DNA from: Streptomyces toxytricini
GTDB lineage: Bacteria > Actinomycetota > Actinomycetes > Streptomycetales > Streptomycetaceae
DNA length: 64,000 nucleotides
Assembly: GCF_014649915.1 (NCBI RefSeq)
Contig: NZ_BMTY01000015.1
Span: forward strand, 96,793 to 160,792
Direction: 5' to 3'
The notes beneath the pieces were generated by a model. It did not search any database, had not been told where the DNA came from, and saw only the letters and a program-made list of their open reading frames with translations. Below, piece by piece: positions 15,790-25,208 of this stretch. The position numbers and the translations under genes were made by a program. How positions within the stretch are numbered: position 1 is the first letter of the stretch; each line of letters opens with the position of its first letter.

Positions 15790-16957
15790 CGACGGCCGCG
15801 CCGCCCAGGCCGATGTTGTGGGCCAGCCCGACCGCGGCCCCGCGGACCTGCCGGTCCCCGGCCTCCCCGCGCAGCTGCCAGACCAGTTCGGCGGTCTGTG
15901 CGAGCCCGGTGGCGCCCAGCGGGTGGCCCTTGGAGATCAGCCCGCCGGAGGGGTTGACCACCCAGCGTCCGCCGTACGTCGTCGCGCCGCTCTCCACGAG
16001 GGGGCCCGATTCCCCGTCGGCGCACATGCCGAGGGCCTCGTAGGTCAGGAGCTCGTTGACGGAGAAGCAGTCGTGGAGCTCGATGACGTCGACGTCGTCG
16101 ACGCCGAGGCCGGCGGCCGCGAAGGCCTGCCGGGCCGCGGCCGCCGTCACCGGCTTGCCGACGACGTCGATGCAGGAGCCGGAGGCGAAGGTGGCCGGGG
16201 TGTCGGTGGCCATCGCCTGCCCGGCGATCTCGACGGCCTCGGCGTGCAGTCCGTGCCGTACGAGGAACCGCTCGGAGACGACGACGGCCGCGGCGGCGCC
16301 GTCCGAGGTGGGCGAGCACTGGAGCCGGGTCAGCGGTTCGTGGACGGGCTTCGCGGCGAGGACCTCCTCGACCGTGTACACGTCCCGGAACTGGGCGTAC
16401 GGGTTGTCCGCGGAGTGCCGGTGGTTCTTCGCGGCGACCGCCGCGAGCTGCTCCGGGGTGGTGCCGTACCGCTCCATGTGCTCGCGGGCGGCGTTCCCGA
16501 AGAGCTGCGCGGTCGGCGGCGACTGCCCGAAGCCGTGCCGGGCGGCCATGATCCCGTAGTGCCGGGCGACCGGGGAGGCCCCGAAGTCGCCCGCGCCGGC
16601 CCCGGAGCCGAGGGAGCCCTTCTTCATCTTCTCGAAGCCGAGGGCCAGCACGCAGTCGGCGAGCCCGCCCGCGACGAGCTGCCGGGCCACCACCAGGGCG
16701 GTGGCGCCGGTCGCGCAGTTGTTGTTCACGTTGTAGACGGGGACGCCGGTCAGCCCCAGCCCGTACGCGGCACGCTGCCCGGCGGTGGAGGGCTGGAAGC
16801 AGTAGCCGACGGCGACGTGCTCGACCTGCTCGTAGCCGATCCCTGCGTCCGCGAGGGCGGCCCGGCCGGCCTCCTCGGCGAGCTCCCAGTACGGCCGGTC
16901 GGCCGTCTCGGGCTTCTCGAAGCGGGTCATCCCGACTCCGGCGACGTACGACTTCAT
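15770..16957 (-). CDS. SCP-x type thiolase (Ltp1-like acetyl-CoA acyltransferase)
   Basis: 395 residues of the lipid-transfer-protein thiolase group. The nucleophile is Cys81 in NVNNNCATGATAL; IELHDCFSVNE and KGHPLGATGLAQ carry the later catalytic residues. VGVGMTRFEKP and LGFEKMKKGSLG closely resemble mycobacterial Ltp1 (Rv2790c). The role is thiolytic or aldol-type cleavage in branched acyl-CoA or steroid side-chain degradation; substrate unproven. Its start is 19 bases after the stop of the FadE34-like gene, so the two form an operon under that gene's KstR-type site. A GGAAGGGA motif precedes the ATG at a long distance. Confidence 0.85.
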   Translation of the reverse strand: MKSYVAGVGMTRFEKPETADRPYWELAEEAGRAALADAGIGYEQVEHVAVGYCFQPSTAGQRAAYGLGLTGVPVYNVNNNCATGATALVVARQLVAGGLADCVLALGFEKMKKGSLGSGAGAGDFGASPVARHYGIMAARHGFGQSPPTAQLFGNAAREHMERYGTTPEQLAAVAAKNHRHSADNPYAQFRDVYTVEEVLAAKPVHEPLTRLQCSPTSDGAAAAVVVSERFLVRHGLHAEAVEIAGQAMATDTPATFASGSCIDVVGKPVTAAAARQAFAAAGLGVDDVDVIELHDCFSVNELLTYEALGMCADGESGPLVESGATTYGGRWVVNPSGGLISKGHPLGATGLAQTAELVWQLRGEAGDRQVRGAAVGLAHNIGLGGAAVVTLLRR

Positions 16958-16976
16958 GCCCGTCCCGTCCCTTCCT

Positions 16977-19129
16977 TCAGTCCCTGGGGAGGCCGAGGAT
17001 CCGCTCGGCGACGACGTTCAGCTGGACCTGCGTGGTGCCCCCGGCGATGGTCAGGCAGCGGGACAGCAGCATCCCGTGGACGGCCCGCTCCCCCGGCCCC
17101 TCCCGTACGGCGCCCTCGGGGCCGAGGAGCTCCAGGGCCAGTTCGGCGACCCGCTGCTGGTGCGCGGTCTGCACGAGCTTGCGGATCGAGGCGCCGGCGC
17201 CCGGCTCCAGCCCGGAGACCTGCCGGAGCGTGGTGCGCAGCCCGATGCAGGCCAGTGCGTGGGCTTCGGCGGCCAGTGCCCCGAGGCGGGCTCGGCGGGC
17301 GCCGTCGAGTCCGGGGGCGCGGGCGAGGAGCGCCTCCAGGCCGGTGCCGAAGGCGACCTGGTCGGCCATGTGGACGCGCTCGTTGCCGAGGGTGGTGCGG
17401 GCGACGGCCCAGCCGTCGCCGGGCTTGCCGAGGAGGGCGTCGGCGGGCAGCAGCGCGCCGTCGAACCAGACCTCGTTGAAGAGGGTGTCACCGGTGATCT
17501 CGCGCAGCGGCCGGATGTCGATGCCGGGGGTGGCGCGCATGTCGACGAGGAAGCAGCCGAGGCCGCGGTGGCGGGGGGCGTCCGGGTCGGTGCGGGCGAG
17601 GAGGATGCCGTGGTCGGCGGTGCGGGCGGCGCTCGTCCACACCTTCTGGCCGGTGATCCGCCAGGCCCCGTCCGGGCCGGTCCGCTCGGCCCGGGTGCGC
17701 AGGGAGGCGAGGTCGGATCCGGCGCCGGGCTCGGAGAAGAGCTGGCACCAGGCGAGGTCGCCGAGCAGGGTGGCGGGGAGGTAGGCGGCCTGCTGCCCGG
17801 GGGTGCCGTGGGCGATCAGGGAGGGCACGACCCAGGTGGCGATCCCGAGGTCGGAGATCCGTACGCCGGCCCGGGCCAGCTCCTGCGCGACGACGAGCTG
17901 TTCCAGGGGCCCGGCGCCGAGTCCCCAGGGGGGCGGCAGGTGCGGGGCGGCGTACCCGGTGGGGGCGAGGGCGCGGCGGGCGCCGGCCGGGTCGAGGCCG
18001 CGGGCGCCTTCGGCGGCGCGGCGGGCGGCGGGCCGGTACCGCTCGGCCTGCGGGGGGAGGTCGGTGCGGACCTCGCGGCGGGCGCCGGCGGCGGCGAGGT
18101 CCGCGGCGTGCAGCCGGTGCTCGTCGCCGGGGCCGAGGAGCTGGCGGGCCACGAGGGCCCGCCGCAGGTGGAGGTGGGCGTCGTGCTCCCAGGTGAAGCC
18201 GGTGCCGCCGAGGATCTGGATGCAGTCCTTGGCGCATCCGTACGAGGCGTCCAGGGCGGTGGCGGCGGCGAGCGCGGCGGCGAGCGGGCGGCCGGCGGGC
18301 GGCCCGTCGGCGGCGCGGGCGGCGTCCCAGGCCAGGGCGCGGGCCTGCTCCAGGCGGACGAGCATGTCGGCGCACAGGTGCTTGACGCCCTGGAAGCGGC
18401 CGATGGGCCGGCCGAACTGCTCGCGGACCTTGGCGTGTTCGGCGGCGGTGTGCACGGCCCAGGCGGCGGTGCCGCAGGCGTCGGCGGCGAAGAGGGTGCG
18501 GGCGAGGTCGCGGACGAGGCCGTCGTCGAGGGCGAGGAGCCGGTCGGGCGGGACGGGGGTGCGCAGGGCCCGTACCTCGGCGGTGGGGCGGGTCGGGTCG
18601 GGGCGGTGTGGGTGCGGACGGCGAGGGCGGCGGTGTCGACGGCGAACCAGCGGGTGCCGGCGGGGGTGGCGGCGGCGAGGAGGACGAGGTCGGCCTCGCC
18701 GGCGCCGAGGACGGGAGGGGCGAGGCCGTCGAGGAGGTGTCCGCCGCCGGGGGCGGGGGCGGCGGTCAGGGTGCCGGGCCCGAGGGCGACGGCCCCGATG
18801 CGGGTGCCGTCGGCGAGCGCGGCGGCCAGGTCGGCGGCTCCGGCCCGGTCCAGCAGGGCGGAGGCGAGGGAGCTGGGCAGGAAAGGGCCGGGCAGCGCGG
18901 CGCGGGCGGCCTCCTCGACGGCGACGGCCAGGTCGAGGAGGGTGCCGCCCTCCAGGTGGGGGGCGAGGAGCCCGGCTGCGGCGAGGCCGTCCCACCAGGC
19001 GGGGCGCTCCCCGGTGCGGGGCGGCGCGTCCAGCAGGGCGCGGACCCGGTCGGGCGGGACGTGGCGGGCGGCCCAGCCGCGCACGGCGGCGGCCAGGTCC
19101 TGCTGCTCCTGCGTGATGGCGATGCCCAT
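16977..19129 (-). pseudogene. FadE34-like double-length acyl-CoA dehydrogenase, frameshifted
   Basis: Two frames together encode about 717 residues, matching the length of FadE34-type fused dehydrogenases. Residues 1 to about 175 (MGIAITQEQQDLAAAVRGWA onward) read in one frame; from about 18590 the protein continues in another (VPPDRLLALDDGLVRDLA...). The C-terminal half holds WCQLFSEPGAGSDLASL, WRITGQKVWTSAA and the ending CLTIAGGTTQVQLNVVAERI, typical of FAD-binding acyl-CoA dehydrogenases. The shift lies in or near a GACCCGACCCG-type run, so a true mutation or a sequencing slip are both possible. The family oxidises steroid or bile-acid side-chain CoA esters. Cotranscribed with the Ltp1-like gene. 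ATG at 19129. Confidence 0.75.
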
Positions 19130-19210
19130 GCGGATCCTGCCGCCCCTCCGGTGCCCCGACGTCCCGGCGGACGCGCCCGGGGTACCCGGCGGCGCGACCG
19201 CGGGCCAGGG

Positions 19211-19224
19211 TAGAACACGTTCCA
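19211..19224. promoter_or_regulatory. KstR-type operator, exact consensus match
   Basis: TAGAACACGTTCCA fits TnnAACnnGTTnnA. It is 81 bases upstream of the FadE34-like start and 162 bases upstream of the divergent prenyl synthase. Confidence 0.75.
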
Positions 19225-19226
19225 TT

Positions 19227-19241
19227 CTGACGGAAGGTCAG
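19227..19241. promoter_or_regulatory. Second inverted-repeat operator, CTGACGGAAGGTCAG
   Basis: CTGAC-GGAAG-GTCAG, two bases beyond the KstR-type site. Read on the minus strand it is CTGACCTTCCGTCAG, which fits the pattern CTGAYNNNCCGTCAG also seen at 23271 and 41110. Confidence 0.55.
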
Positions 19242-19386
19242 ATGCATGGCGGGGAGCGGCGGTTGTCGGGTGCCGCAACGGGACGCGGCCGAAATCGCTC
19301 TGGATCCGGCCCGTTCCCGAATGATCGAATCCGGGGGCGGCCCAGGCCGCCGCCCCCCGCAGCCGCCTCCGGGAAGGAAACGGCCC

Positions 19387-20448
19387 GTGCACCCCCTTCC
19401 GTACGCGGACCTCCACGCGCTGGTCCCCCTCGACGTCGAGGCGGAACTGGACGCCGCCATCCGGCGGCTGGGGCCGGAAGCGGACGCGCGCGCCGCCCGC
19501 GGCGCGGTCGCGGGGCTGCTGCGCCGCCACCCGCTGCGGCACCCCCTGTGGCTGCTGCCGCTGCTCGTGCACGGAACGGAGACCGGCGAACCCGCCCCCG
19601 CCGCCCCGCTCGCCGCCCTGCACGTGCTGTGGTGGACCTCCGCCTGCCACCTCGACGACCTGGCCGACGCCCCCGGCCGTACGGGCCGCGGGGAGTCCGG
19701 GGCCGTGACCGGGGCCGGAGCCGGCCCGAGCGAGGAGCTGATGGCCGCCTTCCTCGCCGGGAGCGTCCTGCCGCTGCGGATCGTCGAGGCCCTTCCCGCC
19801 CCGCCCGCGACACGCGCCGCCCTGGCCTCCGAGGTCCTGACCGCCTGGACCGCCGCCGCGGAGGGGCAGCTGGCCGACATCGGCACGACCGCCGCGCACG
19901 CCACCCCGGAATCCGCGGTCGCCGCCTACCGCGGGAAGTCCGGCGGCCCCTACTCGATGATCACCGCGATGGCGGCGCGGCTGTCGGGGGCGGAGCCGCA
20001 GCGCGTGGAGTCCTGGCGGGAGTTCGGCGCCCTGTTCGGCATCCTGTGGCAGCTGTTCAACGACCAGGAGGACATCCTGACCGGCCGGCACGAGGACCTC
20101 CGCAACGGCACACCGACCCACCTGCTCGCCTGCGCCCTCGAAGGCGCCGCCCCACCCGCCGGCCGGGACCGCCTGCTCGCCCTGTCCGAGGCCGCGCGCC
20201 GGTCCGCCGCCGCCCGGTCGGAGCTCCTGGCGGCCCTCCTCGCGCCCGCCGTGCTCGACCGCCACCGCGCCGGCCTCGGCGCGTTCCGCGCCCGTGCCCA
20301 CCGCGTGCTCGCCGCGCTCGGCGGCCACGAGCGGTACCTGCCGGCGCTGCAGCGCCTCGTGGACCATGCGTCGGCGCTGCTGCTCCCGCCGCCCGGCCCT
20401 GCCGCGGACGCGCAGCCGACCCGGCCGTGGCGGCCTACCGGGCGGTAG
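19387..20448 (+). CDS. Polyprenyl diphosphate synthase family protein
   Basis: 353 residues with the all-helical isoprenoid synthase fold. The first Asp-rich motif is DDLAD in ACHLDDLADAP (about 95), the second is NDQEDILTG (about 223). CHLDDLADA is a shortened DDxxD motif, so product length cannot be predicted. It should join allylic and isopentenyl diphosphates in the cytosol. I chose the GTG at 19387 because GGAAGGAAA lies just upstream; an earlier ATG at 19246 has no such site and would overlap the regulatory region. No terpene cyclase follows directly, but a methyltransferase starts 41 bases after the stop. Confidence 0.75.
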   Translation: MHPLPYADLHALVPLDVEAELDAAIRRLGPEADARAARGAVAGLLRRHPLRHPLWLLPLLVHGTETGEPAPAAPLAALHVLWWTSACHLDDLADAPGRTGRGESGAVTGAGAGPSEELMAAFLAGSVLPLRIVEALPAPPATRAALASEVLTAWTAAAEGQLADIGTTAAHATPESAVAAYRGKSGGPYSMITAMAARLSGAEPQRVESWREFGALFGILWQLFNDQEDILTGRHEDLRNGTPTHLLACALEGAAPPAGRDRLLALSEAARRSAAARSELLAALLAPAVLDRHRAGLGAFRARAHRVLAALGGHERYLPALQRLVDHASALLLPPPGPAADAQPTRPWRPTGR

Positions 20449-20489
20449 GGCAGCATGGGCTCCGCCCACGCGCAGCACAGGAGGAACCC

Positions 20490-21140
20490 ATGGCCCCCGC
20501 CGCCACCCCCAAGCCGGAGACCCTCGCCGCCTTCGAGGCCGCCAAGGGCTTCATGCCCCTGCGCGAGGGGCTCGCGCTGTACGAGGCGGCCGCCGCGGCC
20601 GCTGCGCTCGGGCTGCCGCTGCTGGAGGTGGGCACGTACTGCGGGCGCTCGACGATCCTGCTGGCCGACGCCGCCCGGGAGGCCGGCGTGAGCGCCGTCA
20701 CCGTCGACCACCACCGCGGCAGCGAGGAGCAGCAGCCGGGCTGGGAGTACCACGACCCGACCGTCGTCGACCCCGAGATCGGGCTGATGGACACCCTGCC
20801 GACCTTCCGCCGCACCCTGCACCGGGCGGGGCTGGAGGAGCACGTCGTCGCCGTCGTGGGCCGGTCCCCGCAGGTCGCCGCCGTCTGGGGCGGCCCGCTC
20901 GGCTTCGTCTTCATCGACGGCGGCCACACCGACGAGCACGCCGCCGGCGACTACGAGGGGTGGGCCCCGCACCTGGCCGAGGGCGGCACCCTCGCGATCC
21001 ACGACGTCTTCCCCGACCCGGCCGACGGCGGGCAGGCCCCGTACCGGATCTACCTGCGCGCTCTGGACTCCGGCGCGTTCGAGGAGGTCTCGGCGACCGA
21101 CTCGCTGCGAATCCTGCGCCGCACCGGGCCCGGCATCTGA
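20490..21140 (+). CDS. Class I SAM-dependent methyltransferase-like protein
   Basis: 216 residues. LLEVGTYCGRSTILLADAA (about 43-61) is the SAM-binding motif I, with the acidic VTVDHHRG strand-2 end, and GFVFIDGGHTDEHAAGDYEG matches the Methyltransf_24 group (macrocin/O-methyltransferase-like). The substrate is unknown. GAGGAACCC lies upstream of the ATG. Cotranscription with the prenyl synthase is possible from the 41-base spacing. Confidence 0.8.
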   Translation: MAPAATPKPETLAAFEAAKGFMPLREGLALYEAAAAAAALGLPLLEVGTYCGRSTILLADAAREAGVSAVTVDHHRGSEEQQPGWEYHDPTVVDPEIGLMDTLPTFRRTLHRAGLEEHVVAVVGRSPQVAAVWGGPLGFVFIDGGHTDEHAAGDYEGWAPHLAEGGTLAIHDVFPDPADGGQAPYRIYLRALDSGAFEEVSATDSLRILRRTGPGI

Positions 21141-21259
21141 GCAGGCGCCGGCCGCCCGGGGCACACGGGGCACACGGGGCATATCAGCACACGATCGCAC
21201 CGCGCCCTCGGACGGCCCAGTGCCCGGCCGCGCAAGCGGGCCCGGTCTAGCATCGCGCC

Positions 21260-22267
21260 GTGCGCTACGACGACAGCCCCCCGCAGCCCGAGACCGCCCC
21301 CGCGCCCGGCGCGGACCGTCGGCGCTTCGCGCGCCGCTCCGCCCTCGCCGTCGCCGCGGCGGTCATCGCCCCGACCACCCTGGCCGGCTGGGTCCTGGTC
21401 CAGGTCGGCACCGGTGCCGGGGCGGACGACGCCCGTCCGCCCCGCATCGCGGCGCCGGCCGCGATGGGCACCGGCACACCGACCGCCACCCCGACCTCCA
21501 CCGCCTCACCGACCGCCACCGCCTCCGCGAGCTCCTCCCCGAGCACCGGCCCCTCGGCGAGCGGCGGCCCAGCGCCCTCCCCCGGCGCCACCTCCCCCCT
21601 CGCCGGCAAGACCGTGGTCATCGACCCCGGGCACAACACCGGCAACTTCGACCACAGCCGCGAGATCAACCAGCAGGTCGACATCGGGACCGCCCGCAAG
21701 GAGTGCGACACCACCGGCACCACCACCCGCGCCGGCTACAAGGAAGCCGACTTCACCCTCGACGTCTCCCGCCGGCTGCGCACCCTCCTCGAAGGCCGCG
21801 GCCTGAAGGTGGTGTTCACGCACGAGGCCGACCGCGCCTGGGGGCCCTGCATCACCGAGCGGGCCCGCATCGGCAACGAGGCGAACGCCGACGCCGTCGT
21901 CTCCGTCCACGCGGACGGCGTCTCCGAGGGCAGCCGCGGCTACCACGTCATCCTCCCCGCCAAGGTCAAGGGCGGCGCCGCGGACACCGCCGCGATCGTC
22001 GGCCCGTCCCGGACGCTCGGCGAGCGGATCGCCGCGAACTTCGCGCGCGCCACCGGCTCCGGCCCCGCCAACTACCTCGGCGGCGGCACCGGTTTGGTCG
22101 TCCGCGACGACCTCGGCGGCCTCAATCTCTCGACCCGGCCCAAGGTGTTCGTCGAATGCGGCAACATGCGTGACAGCAAGGACGCGGCGCTGCTGACGAG
22201 TCCGCAGTGGCGGCAGAAGGCCGCGCAGGGCATCGCGGACGGGATCGTCGGCTTCCTCGGCGGGTAG
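21260..22267 (+). CDS. Secreted N-acetylmuramoyl-L-alanine amidase (Amidase_3)
   Basis: 335 residues. A twin-Arg-containing N-terminus (DRRRFARRSALAVAAAVIAP) with a hydrophobic stretch suggests export or membrane anchoring, then a Thr/Ser/Pro linker to about residue 112. The zinc amidase domain follows: first His in VVIDPGHNTGN, Glu in GYKEADFTLDV, His in VVSVHADG, and catalytic Glu in KVFVECGNM. It cuts the MurNAc-L-Ala bond in peptidoglycan. TAGCAT at 21248-21253 is six bases before the GTG with no Shine-Dalgarno, so it is likely leaderless. Confidence 0.88.
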   Translation: MRYDDSPPQPETAPAPGADRRRFARRSALAVAAAVIAPTTLAGWVLVQVGTGAGADDARPPRIAAPAAMGTGTPTATPTSTASPTATASASSSPSTGPSASGGPAPSPGATSPLAGKTVVIDPGHNTGNFDHSREINQQVDIGTARKECDTTGTTTRAGYKEADFTLDVSRRLRTLLEGRGLKVVFTHEADRAWGPCITERARIGNEANADAVVSVHADGVSEGSRGYHVILPAKVKGGAADTAAIVGPSRTLGERIAANFARATGSGPANYLGGGTGLVVRDDLGGLNLSTRPKVFVECGNMRDSKDAALLTSPQWRQKAAQGIADGIVGFLGG

Positions 22268-22405
22268 TCCTCACGAGGGGGGGCGGCCTGCCGCCCCGGT
22301 CCTCTCGGCCGCGGGAAACCTCCGTACCATGGTCCAGCCCGCCCCCTGCTCCTGGTTGCACGACCGCACCACGAGACGACCGAGACCGAGAAGGACACCT
22401 AAGAC

Positions 22406-23197
22406 GTGAACATCCGCTCCCTCACTCGAGGCGACGGCGTGGTGATCGGAGCAGCGGTGCTGCTGTTCATCGCCTCGTTCCTCGATTTCTACTCCGCGAC
22501 CGGCCTGGACCTGCCGAGCGTGTGGGACACCGACGTCTACCGGCTGGCGCTGCCGTCCGTCTTCCTGCTGGGCTTCATCGCCGCCGGCCTGCTCGTCGCC
22601 GGCCGCTTCCTGCCGGCGGGCCGCCAGCTCGCCGGCCTGCCGCTGTCGGCGTGGGGGACGGTCCTCGCGGTTTCCGCCGCCTGGTCCTCGCTGTGGTCGC
22701 TCATCACCAGCCCGAGCGGCGCCGACCTGGGTGCGGGCTGCATCATCGCCTTCCTCGCCACCCTCGTCCTGGCCGGCACCGCCCTCTTCGGCGAGAAGGT
22801 CCCGGCGCTCGCCGGCCCGCTGCTCCCGGAGGCCCGCCCGGCCGCGCCGGCGCCGTACGGCGGCCAGCCGCAGCCGGGCACCGGGTACGGCTACCCGGGC
22901 GGCCAGCAGCCCCCCGGCTACGGCGCCACCCCGCAGCCCGCGCCGCCGTACGGCGGCACCCCGGGCCCGCAGGACGCGGCACCGGCCCCGGCGGCGGACT
23001 TCGCCCCGTTCTGGTTCGCCGTGCCGGTGGCCCGCCCGCTGTACGCGGAGGACGGCTCGCCGTCCCCGATCGCCGAACTCGCGCCCGGCACCTGGTACCT
23101 GGCGGTGGACCAGCGCGGCCCGTCCACGCTGATCGCCCAGACGCAGGACGGCCGCCGCGGTGTCCTGAACGACACCTCCGGCATCCAGCGCGGCTGA
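22406..23197 (+). CDS. Membrane protein with Pro/Gly/Tyr-rich linker, DUF5336-like
   Basis: 263 residues. Four hydrophobic segments lie in residues 13-35, 48-68, 78-97 and 108-125. A Gly/Tyr/Pro linker with repeats such as PYGGTPGP and GYGYPGGQQPPGYG follows (about 140-190), then a soluble end with PFWFAVPVARPLYAEDG. The function is unknown; similar architectures are common in Streptomyces envelope proteins. The GTG at 22406 has AAGGA about 8 bases upstream. Confidence 0.75.
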   Translation: MNIRSLTRGDGVVIGAAVLLFIASFLDFYSATGLDLPSVWDTDVYRLALPSVFLLGFIAAGLLVAGRFLPAGRQLAGLPLSAWGTVLAVSAAWSSLWSLITSPSGADLGAGCIIAFLATLVLAGTALFGEKVPALAGPLLPEARPAAPAPYGGQPQPGTGYGYPGGQQPPGYGATPQPAPPYGGTPGPQDAAPAPAADFAPFWFAVPVARPLYAEDGSPSPIAELAPGTWYLAVDQRGPSTLIAQTQDGRRGVLNDTSGIQRG

Positions 23198-23270
23198 CGC
23201 TCCGCAGACGGTTCCGACGGCCCTCCGCCCTTCCGGGCGGGGGGCCGTTGTCCTACAGTCGCCCCGTTCA

Positions 23271-23285
23271 CTGACGCACCGTCAG
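23271..23285. promoter_or_regulatory. Inverted-repeat operator CTGACGCACCGTCAG
   Basis: Six-base arms CTGACG/CGTCAG around CAC. A -10-like TACAGT at 23254-23259 puts the transcription start near 23266, so the site covers about +6 to +20, a repressor position. It has the same half-sites and spacing as sites at 19227 and 41110. Confidence 0.6.
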
Positions 23286-23310
23286 AACCGGTCGGCGGAA
23301 GGGACCGCGC

Positions 23311-24321
23311 ATGCGCCTCGGACTGGCACTCGGCTACTGGGGCCGCGGCCCCGACCCCTCCCACCTCGCCCTCGCCACCGAGGCCGAACGCCTCGGCTAC
23401 TCCTCGGTGTGGACCGCCGAGGCCTGGGGCTCGGACGCCTTCACCCCGCTCACGTGGATCGCCGCGCACACCTCCCGCATCCTCCTCGGCACCGCCGTCG
23501 CGCAGATGGCCGCGCGCAGCCCGACCGCCACCGCCATGCACGCCCTCACCCTGGACCATCTCTCCGGCGGCCGCATGATGCTGGGCCTCGGCCTGTCCGG
23601 ACCGCAGGTCGTCGAGGGCTGGTACGGGCGCCCGTTCCCGGCGAGCCCGCTGACCGCCACCCGCGAGTACGTCGACGTCGTCCGCCAGGTCCTGCGCCGC
23701 GAGGCACCCGTCGCCGTGGAGGGCCGCTTCCACAGCCACCCCTACCTCGGCCCCGACGCGACCGGCCTCGGCCGGCCCCTGCGGCCGATCACCCACCCGC
23801 TCCGCGCCGACCTGCCGCTGCTCCTCGGTGCGGAGGGCCCGCGCAACGTCGCCCAGACCGTCCGCATCGCCGACGGCTGGCTGCCCCTGTACTGGTCCCC
23901 GCTGCGGACCGGCACCTTCCGGGAGGCCCTCTCCGACCTGCCCGAGGGCTTCCTGATCGCTCCCATGGCGCGGGCCCGAGTCTGCGACGACGTCGCCGAG
24001 GGCCTGCTGCCCGTCAAGGCGATGCTCGGCTTCTACATCGGCGGGATGGGCCACGCCGCCCGCAACTTCCACGCCGACCTCATGGCCCGCATGGGCTTCG
24101 CGGAGGAGGCCCGCCGCATCCAGGAGCTGTTCCTCGCCGGGCGCAGGAAGGAGGCGGTGCTCGCCGTGCCCGACGCGTTCGCCGACGAGATCAGCCTGGT
24201 GGGGCCGCGCGAGCGGATCGCCGAGCGGCTGGAGCTGTGGCGCCGCGGCCCGGTCACCGACCTGCTGGTCACCGCCCCGGACCCGCACACCCTGCGCGTC
24301 CTCGCGGACCTCAACGCCTGA
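23311..24321 (+). CDS. LLM class F420-dependent oxidoreductase
   Basis: 336 residues with the luciferase-like TIM barrel. The N-terminus MRLGLALGYWGRGPDPSH, the GTAVAQMAARSPTATAMHAL strand-helix and LGLGLSGPQVVEGWYG match F420-dependent LLM enzymes, which reduce or oxidise small molecules using cofactor F420. The substrate is unknown. The upstream operator is shared with cyp125 and the FadE34-like gene, which hints at a lipid or steroid link; related LLM enzymes are found in steroid and polyketide pathways. GGAAGGGA precedes the ATG. Confidence 0.85.
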   Translation: MRLGLALGYWGRGPDPSHLALATEAERLGYSSVWTAEAWGSDAFTPLTWIAAHTSRILLGTAVAQMAARSPTATAMHALTLDHLSGGRMMLGLGLSGPQVVEGWYGRPFPASPLTATREYVDVVRQVLRREAPVAVEGRFHSHPYLGPDATGLGRPLRPITHPLRADLPLLLGAEGPRNVAQTVRIADGWLPLYWSPLRTGTFREALSDLPEGFLIAPMARARVCDDVAEGLLPVKAMLGFYIGGMGHAARNFHADLMARMGFAEEARRIQELFLAGRRKEAVLAVPDAFADEISLVGPRERIAERLELWRRGPVTDLLVTAPDPHTLRVLADLNA

Positions 24322-24369
24322 CGTGCGCCGCCCGGCCGGGAAGAGCCCCGGCCGGGCGGCCGCGCCCGG

Positions 24370-25044
24370 CTATCCGCCGAGCTCGGAGACGCTGGGCACC
24401 TGGTCCTTGACGGGTGCGCCGGCGCTCTTGCCGGCGTCCTTCACGCCGTTGATGACGTTCTGGAAGGAGCTGATGTCGGCGTCGCCGACCTCGCCCTTGC
24501 GCAGCTTCGTCCCCATCTCCTTCAGGGATTCGATGCCCGCGGTCAGCGGGGCGAGCGCCTTCGACAGCAGCGGGTCGGCCTGGGCGTTGCCGACGGCCGC
24601 CTTCAGCCGGTTGTACGCGAACGCGCCCGCGAGGGCCGCCTTGATCAGCGTGAACGTGCGCCCGCTCGCTCCCTTGCGGAACTTGCCCTGCTGGTACGGC
24701 TTGATGATCCACTGGTAGGTGGCGCCGGCCGCGAGTCCCGCGTTCGCGACGAAGCGGGTCTTGGCGAACCTCTGGCGCTCGGCCGAGGTGGTGGGGGACG
24801 GCTCGGCCTCCGGGAGCGCGGCCCGGGCCGCGGCGTGCACGGCCTGCGCCCGCAGGGCGTCGGCCTGCTCCGCGTGCCCGAGGACCCGGGCGGCCGCGAC
24901 GCCGTCGGAGGCGGCACCGCCGCCCTGGCCCCTCGCCCCGGCGGCCGCCGAGCCGCCGCACGCGGCACCTCCGGCGACCAGCGCGCCCGACAGCGCCAGC
25001 GCCGTCAGGCCGCGGCTGAATCGGATGCTCCTGCGTATCGACAC
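24370..25044 (-). CDS. Putative lipoprotein of unknown function
   Basis: 224 residues. The N-terminus has basic residues, a hydrophobic stretch and a lipobox-like VAGGAAC ending at about Cys29, so it is probably a lipoprotein on the outer face of the membrane. The rest is helical and Ala/Lys-rich with KTRFVANAGLAAGATYQW, and I recognise no domain. The GTG at 25044 has GGGAGG 5 bases upstream. The stop lies in the short convergent gap with the LLM gene. Confidence 0.65.
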   Translation of the reverse strand: MSIRRSIRFSRGLTALALSGALVAGGAACGGSAAAGARGQGGGAASDGVAAARVLGHAEQADALRAQAVHAAARAALPEAEPSPTTSAERQRFAKTRFVANAGLAAGATYQWIIKPYQQGKFRKGASGRTFTLIKAALAGAFAYNRLKAAVGNAQADPLLSKALAPLTAGIESLKEMGTKLRKGEVGDADISSFQNVINGVKDAGKSAGAPVKDQVPSVSELGG

Positions 25045-25208
25045 GGTTGCCTCCCGATGGAGTGGGGTGTCCCCGGCAGCGTCACCCCCGGGCCCGGGCC
25101 CCGCCACTCGGGCCACCCGATCGGCCCACCCGGGTGGCGCGGGCGGTCCTCCGCCCGCACCATCCCCGCGGCAGCCGCAGCCGCTGCGTCCGCCGGTCGG
25201 CGGGCCCG

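Noticed and set aside
16956..20489. Long plus-strand open frame running into the methyltransferase gene
   Set aside because: Only the part from 20490 has a start with RBS and a recognisable domain; the rest is antisense to the acyl-CoA dehydrogenase or out of frame with the prenyl synthase.
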